Position numbers and translations under genes: made by a program. From JANOBD01 sp031411495 (GTDB taxonomy: Bacteria > Planctomycetota > Phycisphaerae > Tepidisphaerales > Tepidisphaeraceae): a DNA stretch of 64,000 nt. How positions within the stretch are numbered: position 1 is the first letter of the stretch; the number at the start of each line of letters is the position of its first letter. The notes below the pieces were generated by a model. It was not told the origin of the DNA. It ran no database searches and worked only from the letters and a program-made list of their open reading frames with translations. The DNA lies in the NCBI GenBank assembly GCA_031411495.1, contig JANOBD010000013.1, forward strand, positions 1 through 64,000. Reading direction: 5' to 3'. Below are positions 51,236-59,865 of the stretch, in pieces.

Positions 51236-52411
51236 CTATCTCAACACGTCGAACTCGGAGCGGATTCCCAGCGTGTGAAGCTGCGCGCGAATCTCGTCCG
51301 CGAAGTTCGGATTGGTCGCGATCACCAGATCAGGCTTTTGCTCCGCCAGTTGCGCCGGCGAAATGACGGGCATGCCGGTCTTGGGCAGAAACCGTCCCTG
51401 CCGCGCGGGGTTGATGTCGACAGCCGCCTTGACAACTCCGGCGTTGATCACCGAGCCGAGGAAGCTGATGGCCCGGGCGCCTGCGCCCCACAAGGCGACT
51501 GTACGGCCCTTCGTCGATTCGTCGGCAAGCCGCTCCGACCAGTCGCGAACGCGCGCGTCGCGGGTCGATGCAAAGGATCTCACCGCGCTCGAAGCCTGTT
51601 CGATCGCTTCACGCGATTCGAATCGCGATGGCTTCGGCTCGGTCGCAATCCGCGCTTCGAGTTCCAATTGCGATCCGCCCAGCCCGGCGAGGATGTCGAG
51701 AACGTCGAATCCGCACTTTCTGAACAGGCACGCCAGTGACGCCGGCGAAAAGAAGCAACCGTGCTCATAGGCGATGTTCCAGACCATCTGCCGGGCGAAT
51801 GTCTCGTCTGCGTTGGGGACTTCGAAGTAGAGGATTGTCTGGGGTTGTGCTGCGAGGGTGGTCCGGATCGAATCGAGCAGCGCGCGCGGCTCGCGGAAAT
51901 ACTGGAGCGCGCTTCGACACGCCAGGAGCGCCACCTCGATCGATCGATACGACTCGTCGTAATAGCTTCGATATGCGGCGATCTGATGCCGGTCCGACTC
52001 GCTCAGGTCTTTCTCGTCAAACGTGGGATCGAAGCCGATCGCCTTGCCGAATCCATGGGCAATCAGCGCGCGAAGGAAATCCGCCTTTCCGCAGGCGACT
52101 TCGAGGGCGGTCTTGCCGGAGAGGTGGTAGCGCGATTTCAGCCGCTGGATCGCGGCGTCGATGTACGCGCGATAGGACGCCGAGTGAAACATCGAGACGT
52201 CGTACTGCGGGTCAAACTTGAGCTTTTCCGGGTCGAAGGAATAGTTCCAGATGTGGCCACAGGACTCGCAGAAGACCAGGTCGATGTCGCCGAGGTCACA
52301 CGCCATGGCTTGGTCGCGGGAGGGGGCGAGGTATCCTTCGCGCACGGGCACGTTGCGCATCTGGAAGAATGGGCCGGCGCTCGCTTGTGAACAGATCGGG
52401 CAGGTCGGCAT
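51236..52411 (-). CDS. C-methyltransferase-type SAM methyltransferase
   Basis: The 391-residue protein has three parts: an N-terminal zinc-binding segment (CPICSQ ... CESCGHIW), a class I methyltransferase core (KTALEVACGKADFLRALIAHG), and a C-terminal domain with a nucleotide-binding-like GRTVALWGAGARAISFLGS. This is the architecture of sugar C-methyltransferases such as TylCIII/NovU. It could modify a nucleotide sugar. The neighbouring upstream gene is QueC-like, 21 bases away. Confidence 0.9.
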   Translation of the reverse strand: MPTCPICSQASAGPFFQMRNVPVREGYLAPSRDQAMACDLGDIDLVFCESCGHIWNYSFDPEKLKFDPQYDVSMFHSASYRAYIDAAIQRLKSRYHLSGKTALEVACGKADFLRALIAHGFGKAIGFDPTFDEKDLSESDRHQIAAYRSYYDESYRSIEVALLACRSALQYFREPRALLDSIRTTLAAQPQTILYFEVPNADETFARQMVWNIAYEHGCFFSPASLACLFRKCGFDVLDILAGLGGSQLELEARIATEPKPSRFESREAIEQASSAVRSFASTRDARVRDWSERLADESTKGRTVALWGAGARAISFLGSVINAGVVKAAVDINPARQGRFLPKTGMPVISPAQLAEQKPDLVIATNPNFADEIRAQLHTLGIRSEFDVLR

Positions 52412-52432
52412 CCTACTCCCGGGTTTGCAGTG

Positions 52433-53092
52433 CTAGACCGCGGCCTTCTGTTTGAGCCGTGCGGGATCGGCACGACCCGCGCGCTGGAACGCGGCGTCGC
52501 GTTGTCGGCAGCCGCGGCAATCGCCGCAAGCATCGCCAACCAGGCTCTCGCAGCTCCATGACAGTTGCAGCGGGGAATCGAGCTGGACGCCGAGATCGAC
52601 CACCTGCCACGGCTCCAGCTCGAGCAGCGGCGTCGCGACTTCCAGCTCCGGCCGATCGAGCGTGATCTGCGCCATCTCCGCCCACAATTGCGTGAACTCG
52701 GTCACCCGCGCGGTGTCGGCCGATTCTGCGCCGACGCGGGCGCCACAATACAGCGTTGCCGCGTTGTAGTGCATCGCGTATCGGAGGCCGATCGACACGA
52801 TCGGCAACAGTTCGACGAGCATTGCCGTCGCATTCTGATGAGATCGAGGATCGGCGGCGGCCAGTGTCGATTCGTTTCGCGCCACCGATGAAAGGAACGG
52901 CATCGGGACGCGGTGAGATCGATACGGCTTGAAGTGTTGAACCATCGCGTCAAACGCCTGGCCGGGGCGGCCCGCGTTCGGACCGGTCTCGACCAGCAGC
53001 AGGACGGTTCGATATTTCTGCGCGGCTAACGAACACGTCACCGCCGAAGCGAGAGATCCGTTGGCCAGGACGATTGCCAGTTCGCGTGCCAT
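52433..53092 (-). CDS. QueC-like protein with degenerate PP-loop
   Basis: The 219-residue protein has the length and overall layout of 7-cyano-7-deazaguanine synthase. The zinc site is intact at the C-terminus (SCESLVGDACGDCRGCRQR). The ATP pyrophosphatase loop, normally SGGxDS, reads NGSLAS (AIVLANGSLASAVTC), losing the Gly-Gly and the Asp. The protein may therefore not activate its substrate with ATP in the QueC manner. It sits in a minus-strand run with a sugar methyltransferase and a HEAT lipoprotein; no preQ0 pathway gene is visible. Confidence 0.82.
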   Translation of the reverse strand: MARELAIVLANGSLASAVTCSLAAQKYRTVLLLVETGPNAGRPGQAFDAMVQHFKPYRSHRVPMPFLSSVARNESTLAAADPRSHQNATAMLVELLPIVSIGLRYAMHYNAATLYCGARVGAESADTARVTEFTQLWAEMAQITLDRPELEVATPLLELEPWQVVDLGVQLDSPLQLSWSCESLVGDACGDCRGCRQRDAAFQRAGRADPARLKQKAAV

Positions 53093-53123
53093 CTGATCCT
53101 CCGTGAATCGATGCGTGAGTTGG

Positions 53124-53918
53124 TTACTGTGGCGCGCTACTGAGGTGGTTTAACCACGCAGACTCGTCGTATCGATAGTCGCTGCCTGTCTGCAGGAAAA
53201 GCGACCGCCGCGCCTGCCAGGCGAGTGCGAAGTTAGTGCTGTTGAGCTGGCTCACGAGCAGTCGCTGTGTTTCGGGCGACCTGTAATGCCGCAGCGCGTC
53301 TACGGCGGCAATTCGCGTGTCGATGTCTTCGTCGCTGCGCTGGACAATCGCACGCAGTGGTTGCTCTGCGGCGGGCGTGGGAAGGTTCGCCAGCGCTTTG
53401 GCAGCTTCCTGTCGCACGGTCGGGTCGGTGTCGCCCAGCGCGACGACCAGCGCGCCGGTGGCGTCGGCGTCGCGAACATGGTTGATTGCCCGAACCGCGG
53501 CCGCACGAACCGGCGCATCCGGATCCTGCAGCGCGGTGGTGCGATAGACGTCGGTGTAGGGGAGGCCCTTGCCGCGAGAGTTCGTCGCGATCCGGTCGAG
53601 CGCAGTGCGCCTCACATCGGCATCACCCGCGCCGGGGCGAAGATGCTTGGCGGCGTCGAAGAATTTCTCCTGTTGAAACATCTCCAGCACGCGTTTGGGA
53701 AGCTCATAAGCAATGGAATCCCACGTCTGGCCCAGCGTGCCGATCATGCCCGGCTGGGTCGTCGGGATATTTGGAGCGCCGACGCTCGGCGCGTACGAAT
53801 CTGCGCTGCTGCGCAGATCGGGCGGCAGGGCGTCGGAGCCGGAGTCGCTGTGCACGGAGTAAACCGTGCATCCGCCGACGGCGGTGAATAAAAGGAACAT
53901 CGCGTATCGAACGTTCAT
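53124..53918 (-). CDS. HEAT-repeat lipoprotein
   Basis: The 264-residue protein has a lipoprotein signal peptide with lipobox AVGGC (Cys17). After a Ser/Pro-rich linker come HEAT-like helical repeats (for example DVRRTALDRIATNS, APVRAAAVRAINHVRD, TVRQEAAKALANLP, DTRIAAVDALRHYRS). Such proteins are protein-binding scaffolds on the outer membrane or in the periplasm. Partner unknown. It lies 31 bases upstream of the QueC-like gene. Confidence 0.85.
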   Translation of the reverse strand: MNVRYAMFLLFTAVGGCTVYSVHSDSGSDALPPDLRSSADSYAPSVGAPNIPTTQPGMIGTLGQTWDSIAYELPKRVLEMFQQEKFFDAAKHLRPGAGDADVRRTALDRIATNSRGKGLPYTDVYRTTALQDPDAPVRAAAVRAINHVRDADATGALVVALGDTDPTVRQEAAKALANLPTPAAEQPLRAIVQRSDEDIDTRIAAVDALRHYRSPETQRLLVSQLNSTNFALAWQARRSLFLQTGSDYRYDESAWLNHLSSAPQ

Positions 53919-53999
53919 GAGGCCTTCCCTGACAATCCCAGAACCGCGTCGGCGTCCGCCGGCACGAGAATGCTAGTCAATAACGCCGTTCGAGGAAAG

Positions 54000-54869
54000 T
54001 CACCCGGTCGAGCGCAGACGCGGGTTGGGGGCCAGCGAGTCCAGCTCGTCCAGCCCGACGATGGTCGGCGGCGGCAGCTCGAATCCCGCGATCCGCTCGG
54101 CCCGATCGAATATCTCCGGCGACTCATCCGTGAGGAACCACGAGATCAGCTTCTCGTTCGCGTTCAGCGGCGTTGGCCGGCTCAGTCGCAGGCGGCGGAT
54201 TCGCCGCGTCACATCGTCGGCGGTCGCGCGGACCGAATCCACCACGTTGATCTCTTCACCCGCGAGCATCTGGATCGTTCTGCGGACCGTCGCCAGTGCC
54301 GTGCTCGCGAGCAGGATCGTTTCGCAACCCTTGTCGATCATCTGCTGCAGATACTGCTCCGCCGCCATCATCACCAGCGGGTCTTCGACGCTTCGCCCCT
54401 CGTTGATCAGGGATTCCAGCCCGATCGCCGGGCGAAAGAAGAGCGAGCACTTGGTCCGACGGCGAAAGATCGCCCGCTCGAGAACGCGGTTTTCGATCGT
54501 CCAGTTGCCTGCGAAGATGCCGATGGTCGGGCGATCCGAATTGCCGGTGGTTTCGACTGCGGCGCGGGCGGCGGGGTCGATGATGCCGCTCACCGGGATT
54601 GAACCCAGCTGTTGCCGCAGCGACGATAGGGCGGTCGCGCTGCAGATGTCGCAGGCCAGCAGCACGTACTTGGCCTTGAGCCGTTCCACCCGTCTTACGA
54701 TCTGTTCGACGAAGATCTCGATCCGCTCCGGTGATCGATAGGCGTAGGGCGCACGGGCCAGATCGGCAAAGAAGGCGAATCGCTCCTCCGGCATCCGCTG
54801 GCGCAGTTGGTAGACGAGGCTGAGTCCGGAGAGGCTGGTATCGAGGATGAGGATCGGAGAACCAGCCAC
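54000..54869 (-). CDS. Glutamate racemase-like protein lacking a catalytic Cys
   Basis: The 289-residue protein follows the MurI fold: ILILDTSLSGLSLVYQL at the start (family DSGxGGLS), FFADLARAPYAYRS (family GDTARxPYG) and YVLLACDICSATALSSL around the first Cys. The second catalytic Cys of MurI (GCTHYP) is replaced: the matching strand reads ILLASTALATV. The extra 30 C-terminal residues are Pro-rich. Lacking one acid-base Cys it cannot be a standard racemase; it may have another role. Confidence 0.75.
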   Translation of the reverse strand: MAGSPILILDTSLSGLSLVYQLRQRMPEERFAFFADLARAPYAYRSPERIEIFVEQIVRRVERLKAKYVLLACDICSATALSSLRQQLGSIPVSGIIDPAARAAVETTGNSDRPTIGIFAGNWTIENRVLERAIFRRRTKCSLFFRPAIGLESLINEGRSVEDPLVMMAAEQYLQQMIDKGCETILLASTALATVRRTIQMLAGEEINVVDSVRATADDVTRRIRRLRLSRPTPLNANEKLISWFLTDESPEIFDRAERIAGFELPPPTIVGLDELDSLAPNPRLRSTG

Positions 54870-55096
54870 CGTCTACACCGCATCGGCTCTCCGGGGGCGA
54901 TAACTGCAGAAATCGATCGCCGACCCGCCGGCTGGCGGACGCGCGGCGCCCATCCGCCGTTTTCGAGCGACCGGTCGCGATTCTCGTCGAATCGGCGCCG
55001 TGCGACGATTGTGAAGCAATAATCCCTATCTGGCTGTCATGCGACGAACTCTTAGCGGCTATACTTCGTAACGTTCTTGAAACCCCGGAGGCACAA

Positions 55097-55498
55097 ATGA
55101 GCGACGCATTGAAGGGCAAAAGGATTCTTCTGGTGGATGATGACCCGGACATCCTCATCAGCCTTCAGGCGACATTCGAGCCGACCGGGGCCACCGTCGA
55201 GACCGCCAACAACGGCAATCGTGCCGTTGAACTCGCCGAGGCCAACAAGCCCGACCTGATGGTGCTCGACATGATGCTCCCCGGCCGCAGCGGGTTCCTC
55301 GTGCTGGAAAAGCTCAAGAAACGCCGCGCCCAGGATAAGCCGTTCGTGATCATGATCACCGGCAACCAGGGTAGCCGTCACAAGATGTTCGCGGATACCT
55401 ATGGCGTGAACGAATACTTCCAGAAGCCGGTGAAGATGGACAAGCTCGTCTCGACCGCGGAGCGATTGCTTGCGGCACCGCCCGCGCCAACCACTTGA
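55097..55498 (+). CDS. Single-domain response regulator
   Basis: The 133-residue protein is a receiver domain only: D14-D16 acidic cluster, phosphoacceptor D58 (MVLDMMLPGRSG), T88 and K110 (FQKPVK). It lacks an output domain. The region before it (55020-55096) contains a TATACT box. No kinase gene is adjacent. It converges with sdhB. Confidence 0.93.
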   Translation: MSDALKGKRILLVDDDPDILISLQATFEPTGATVETANNGNRAVELAEANKPDLMVLDMMLPGRSGFLVLEKLKKRRAQDKPFVIMITGNQGSRHKMFADTYGVNEYFQKPVKMDKLVSTAERLLAAPPAPTT

Positions 55499-55584
55499 CC
55501 CGCGGGGTTGATCGTTGATAGCGAGCAGCCGATCCACGATGTGGAGCCCGGCGGAGTCCGTCACTTCGTGACGCGGCAAATCCG

Positions 55585-56370
55585 TCACTTCGTGAAGAAC
55601 TTCCGAATCGAATAGAACGTGACCTGTCGCTGGACGGCACTGATCGATTCGAGCAGAGGGATGTCTTTCGGACAGACCTCCACACAGTTGCCGGCCTTCG
55701 AGCAGTCGCCCACGCCGCCCGGGCCCTGGAGCGCGTCGAGGCGCTCATCCTTCAGTGCCGCGCCGGTCGGATGCTCATTGAACAGGCGTACCTGGCTGAT
55801 GACGGCCGCGCCGACGAAGTGGTTACTCGGCGTGTACTGCGGGCAGGCCTCAAGGCAGCAGCCGCAGCTCATGCAGCGCGAGAGCGGGTAGGCCGTCTCC
55901 TGCGTCTCCTGGCTCACCTTCGGCCCGGGGCCGAGGTCGTAGGTGCCGTCGATCGGCACCCAGGCCTTCACCCTCTTGAGGTCATTGAAGAAGCGCGAGC
56001 GGTCGACCCACAGGTCGCGGACCACCGGGAACTTCGTCATCGGTTCGAGCGTGATCGGATCACCGTCCGGGCTGAGACGGTCGACGAGCGCCGAGCAGCT
56101 TTGACGGACATGCCCGTTGATGAGCATCGAACAGGCGCCGCAGACCTCCTCAAGACAGCCGCTGTCCCAGACCGGCGGCGTTGTGGACTGGCCGTCGACG
56201 GTCGTGGGGTTAGCGGCGATGTACTGCAGGCACGAAATGATGTTCATGTTCGGCCGGCGCGGGACCTCGAACGTCTGCCAGTAGGGCTGTTTGCCCGGGC
56301 CGTCCTGGCGCTTGATCCTGATGGTTACGTTGGCATGCTTCGAGGTGTTGGAGGTCGCGTCCGCAATCAT
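55585..56370 (-). CDS. sdhB: Succinate dehydrogenase / fumarate reductase iron-sulfur subunit
   Basis: The 261-residue subunit passes electrons from flavin to quinone. It has a 2Fe-2S site (CLEEVCGACS), a 4Fe-4S site (CMSCGCCLEACP) and a 3Fe-4S site (DCSKAGNCVEVCP), in the usual order. The sequence type is that of Bacillus/actinobacterial complexes rather than E. coli. No sdhA or sdhC lies in the window on either side, so the operon is split. Confidence 0.95.
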   Translation of the reverse strand: MIADATSNTSKHANVTIRIKRQDGPGKQPYWQTFEVPRRPNMNIISCLQYIAANPTTVDGQSTTPPVWDSGCLEEVCGACSMLINGHVRQSCSALVDRLSPDGDPITLEPMTKFPVVRDLWVDRSRFFNDLKRVKAWVPIDGTYDLGPGPKVSQETQETAYPLSRCMSCGCCLEACPQYTPSNHFVGAAVISQVRLFNEHPTGAALKDERLDALQGPGGVGDCSKAGNCVEVCPKDIPLLESISAVQRQVTFYSIRKFFTK

Positions 56371-56386
56371 GAAAGTACCTTATGCA

Positions 56387-56420
56387 ACAAGGCCGCGTTG
56401 GCAAACGAACGCGGCCTTGT
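56387..56420. terminator. Perfect 13-pair hairpin between sdhB and the pilus gene cluster
   Basis: ACAAGGCCGCGTT (56387-56399) and AACGCGGCCTTGT (56408-56420) are fully complementary with an eight-base loop. No T-run follows on the minus strand, where both flanking genes read. It lies between the end of the 653-residue protein gene and the sdhB start, so it may end the upstream transcript or shape the sdhB leader. Confidence 0.6.
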
Positions 56421-56478
56421 GTGTCAGTTTTGCATCCGAATCGCGACAGTTTTGAAAATGGAATCTTGACGCAGCCGG

Positions 56479-58440
56479 TTACGGCATCGGGCCGCGGCCG
56501 CCGGTGCCTCCCGGGCCTCCGCCCGGGTAGCCGCCACCGGGATAACCTCCGCCCGGATAACCACCCGGATACCCGCCACCTTCTGGCGCGGTGGGCGGAG
56601 CGGGCGGACCATCGACGGCGAGAGTCAGATCCTTGAACTCCTGTGAATCCTTGTCGGCGTCATAGTCGCGCTTCTGGGTCGAGCCGTCGTCGTTCATGAC
56701 CAAAACGTACGCATGCTCAGAGGTGCTGTCTTTGCGCACTTCGACGAGCGTGAAGTTGGAGCGATAATCGACATCGCCATCGGGCTTGCCGATCGAGTCG
56801 CCGGGACTGAACGTCTGGTTCGCGCGATTCCACTTGCCGTTCTGCCAGTGGAAGATGGTAAAGCGGACGATGTTGCCCGCGGCATTCGGCGTGGACTGCA
56901 GGAAGATGTGCGTGTTGCTTTTCACGGTCACGGCTTCGGTCCACTTCGTTGGATCTTCGCGAACGAGTTCGTAGACGGCGGCGAGCTGAGGGTTGACGCC
57001 GGCCGCGACCGCGTTGAAGAGCGGATTGGCGATCGAGTAGCGAATGCGATAGCGATAAGTGGAACCGGCCTTGGCGGTGAGGTCGAACGCGTAGCCCTGA
57101 ATGTCGGCCATGCCGGCCTGTGGGATAAATGTCTGGTTGCCGACGGGTGGGAGGTTCATTTCACCGGTTGGTGGGGCGCCGGGATAGCCGCCCTCGCCGC
57201 CGGGATAACCGCCACCGGGATAGCCGCCGCCAGGATAGCCCGGCGGGTAGGGCATCCCAGGACCGCCGGGAGCTCCGGGGCCGCCACCTTCGCCGCCGAA
57301 GGGGACGATGATGCCGTGGCCTGAGTGGTCGTCCGACCTTCCGCCGGGGTAACCGCCGCCGCCACCGCCACCGGGACCGCCGGCGCCGCGTCCACCTCCG
57401 CCGGATCGACCATGACCCTGGTTTCCGCCTTGCTGCCGTCGTGCCTCTTCGGCCTCCTTCGCGCGTCGCTGCCGAACCGCGTTGACGGCTTTCTTCTGCT
57501 CGGGTGTCAGGCCCTCGAGCGATGCGGGAGGCGGCGGGAACGTTTCGGGGTCAAACGCGGGAGCGCCTCCTTCGGTCGGCGCCGTGACGGTCCCTTGCGA
57601 AAGTCGGAACGGATGATCGCCCGCAACGAACGGGTAGAAGGGTGGCTGAACGATCTGCTGCTGATGCTGGATCGCCCATTGATTGTAGGAAATGAGCGCG
57701 CCGGGGCCGGACTGCGCATTCGGGACGGGAAGGATGCCGGCCGTTTCGATCGGTGCGATCAGCTCGTCGGGGCCCCACGATTCGGCGCCGGTTTTTTTCT
57801 GTCGAATCAGTTCGACGCGGACGAAATTCGTCGCGGTGAGCGCGCCGGGGATATTGGCGTTCTTGAACTCACGATCCATTTGAGCCATCGAAATCGAGAA
57901 GGGCACGCGAACCCACGTGACGTCCTTGGTCCCGCCCGCGGGCGCGGGTGTTGCCGGGTTGCCGGGTGGATTCGATGCGACGACCGACGTCACCTGGGCG
58001 AAGCCGGATGTCGGCGCCGGATCGAGCGTCGCGACCGGAGGGATTGGAAGGGAGATGGCGACTCGCTCGACATTCTGCTGCTCTTTCACATCCCACGGAA
58101 GTTCCGGCAACTCCACGCGCATCGAAGCAGACATCACCGGCGAGAGCGGCGCGACTTTCGGCGCCGTGTTCATCTGCTCAGTCACCTGTGAGGCGTAATT
58201 CGGAACGGTGATCTTCACGCCTTCCGAACTCGCCATTTTGCTTTCCAGCGGCTCGGCGACCGACTGGACGATTTCATGATCGATGCTGCCCGGCGCGTAC
58301 TTGTCTTCCCCGAGCGAAGCCGTCACCGGCGTCGTCACCACCGGGAGGTACTGATACATCGCGAAAAGGAAAAAGACCGCGCCGATGCCGACGGCGATCC
58401 ACTGACAATAGCGTTCAAGAATATCAAGGACCTTCTGCAT
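56479..58440 (-). CDS. Membrane-anchored protein with Gly-Tyr-Pro repeats, pilus platform cluster
   Basis: The 653-residue protein has one N-terminal membrane helix (WIAVGIGAVFFLFAMYQYLP), a periplasmic region with repeated Pro-rich stretches, a charged coil (KKAVNAVRQRRAKEAEEARR), and two low-complexity blocks of the PGGGYPGG type (DNA about 56500-56590 and 57170-57400). A folded domain lies between the blocks (VNPQLAAVYELVREDPTKW). I do not recognise a family. It is the third gene after the PilM-PilN fusion and PilO-like genes, so a PilP- or GspC-like role is inferred from order only. Confidence 0.75.
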   Translation of the reverse strand: MQKVLDILERYCQWIAVGIGAVFFLFAMYQYLPVVTTPVTASLGEDKYAPGSIDHEIVQSVAEPLESKMASSEGVKITVPNYASQVTEQMNTAPKVAPLSPVMSASMRVELPELPWDVKEQQNVERVAISLPIPPVATLDPAPTSGFAQVTSVVASNPPGNPATPAPAGGTKDVTWVRVPFSISMAQMDREFKNANIPGALTATNFVRVELIRQKKTGAESWGPDELIAPIETAGILPVPNAQSGPGALISYNQWAIQHQQQIVQPPFYPFVAGDHPFRLSQGTVTAPTEGGAPAFDPETFPPPPASLEGLTPEQKKAVNAVRQRRAKEAEEARRQQGGNQGHGRSGGGGRGAGGPGGGGGGGYPGGRSDDHSGHGIIVPFGGEGGGPGAPGGPGMPYPPGYPGGGYPGGGYPGGEGGYPGAPPTGEMNLPPVGNQTFIPQAGMADIQGYAFDLTAKAGSTYRYRIRYSIANPLFNAVAAGVNPQLAAVYELVREDPTKWTEAVTVKSNTHIFLQSTPNAAGNIVRFTIFHWQNGKWNRANQTFSPGDSIGKPDGDVDYRSNFTLVEVRKDSTSEHAYVLVMNDDGSTQKRDYDADKDSQEFKDLTLAVDGPPAPPTAPEGGGYPGGYPGGGYPGGGYPGGGPGGTGGRGPMP

Positions 58441-58482
58441 GACAGCACCTCAGTGGAGGTTTCATTCAACGGGATACGACGA

Positions 58483-59799
58483 CTACGAAGCGGGTACGGC
58501 CGGATTCGACAGGGCCGAAAAATGCTGCTTCACCGTCTCGGGCATGTACTGCACCAGCCACGAGCGAAGCATCAGCACGTCGCAATCGAGAACGACCTCG
58601 ACCATCGGCGTTGTGCCGTCCTTGTCGTAGACGTATCCCTGCTGGAGGGCGACGCCCTTACTGACCGTTCGATAGTTCACGTTCTTGATCTTCAGCAGTT
58701 GGCCGCCCTGAAGCGATGCGAGCACTTCAGGAAGCCGCCGTGAGTCAACACGCAAGGTCAGCACCACCGGGACGGGATCGAACATGCTGTTGTTCGCGTA
58801 GCCAAGTGGGCCGCGGGCGTAATTGAGCGTGATCGGCGCAGATGCATCCGGCTTCAGTTCCGGCGGCGGCGTCGCTTCGGCCGGCTGACCCGGGTTGAAC
58901 TGACCGCTCGGCGCCGCGACCGGCGCGATCATCATGTTCATGTCGAGCCTCACCAGGTGCTTCACCGGCGAAGAGAGAACGTTTTCAGATCCCGCATTCG
59001 CGGCGGCGATCGCGTCGAACACCGCGCCCTGGACCCACAGGCTGAACTGCGCGTTGAAAACCGTCACCGGATCCGGCGGATTGGTCGTGTTCAAAAGCTC
59101 TGGAATCACGTCCACCGCACCGGGACTGACATAAATCTGCGCGTTGCGGGCACGGATGACGCGCTGTTCCAGGGGCAGCTTTGCGCGACGCTCGAGAATC
59201 AATTGGTCAATCTCGGCCTGGTTCACCGGCTTTCCGCTGCCGTCGATCTGAAGTTGCTCCTTCATAATCGTGTTGACCATCGCCGATTCCATGTCGCGAA
59301 GTTCGACTTCGGTCGGTGGGAGCGTGCCCTTGAGCCGCGTCGCGATGATCCCCTGCTTGGCACCTTCACCCGTCTGCTGCGTGTAGGCCTTGTAGGCTTC
59401 CAGGAACTTCTGGCGGAGAAGCGTCGGGGGGTTCGGCAATGAGTTGGGAACCAGCAGTTTCTGTTCGTTCTTTTTGTTCAGGCTGTCCAGAACCTGCTTG
59501 GACTGGTCGGACAATCGCTGCAGCGCGTCCTCGCCGGCTTTGGCGACTTTCTCTGTGGGGAAGACGCCAAGCGGCTTGGCTTCTGTCGTCGTGATATCGA
59601 CATTCGGAAGCGTGCGCGTGTCGTCCCTCAGTTTCTTCAGCGAGTCGTAGACGCCGGAACGTGCGTTCACTTCGCCCTGGAGTTTCCCGAACAGTGAGGG
59701 AATCGGATAGACGAAGTACGCCACCAGCGCCAGCAGCGCAACCACCGCACTCGACAGTGCGGCGGCGTGCGTCTTGATGAAATCCAGAACCTTGTTCAT
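58483..59799 (-). CDS. PilO-like membrane protein
   Basis: The 438-residue protein has the topology of PilO: short cytoplasmic tail, one helix (LSSAVVALLALVAYFVYPIP), a coiled region (VNARSGVYDSLKKLRDDTRT), and a periplasmic domain (about residues 330-430: VLTLRVDSRRLPEVLASL, NYRTVSKGVALQQGYVYD). Sequence resemblance to classical PilO is weak, so the call rests on topology and on its place 66 bases after the PilM-PilN gene. It would form the inner-membrane ring of a type IV pilus or type II secretion system. Confidence 0.6.
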   Translation of the reverse strand: MNKVLDFIKTHAAALSSAVVALLALVAYFVYPIPSLFGKLQGEVNARSGVYDSLKKLRDDTRTLPNVDITTTEAKPLGVFPTEKVAKAGEDALQRLSDQSKQVLDSLNKKNEQKLLVPNSLPNPPTLLRQKFLEAYKAYTQQTGEGAKQGIIATRLKGTLPPTEVELRDMESAMVNTIMKEQLQIDGSGKPVNQAEIDQLILERRAKLPLEQRVIRARNAQIYVSPGAVDVIPELLNTTNPPDPVTVFNAQFSLWVQGAVFDAIAAANAGSENVLSSPVKHLVRLDMNMMIAPVAAPSGQFNPGQPAEATPPPELKPDASAPITLNYARGPLGYANNSMFDPVPVVLTLRVDSRRLPEVLASLQGGQLLKIKNVNYRTVSKGVALQQGYVYDKDGTTPMVEVVLDCDVLMLRSWLVQYMPETVKQHFSALSNPAVPAS

Positions 59800-59865
59800 G
59801 TCGGCCTCAGTTAGGGCGTGTGCATCGGTGTTTGGGTCTTGGCCTTTGAATCACTTGGGCACAGG

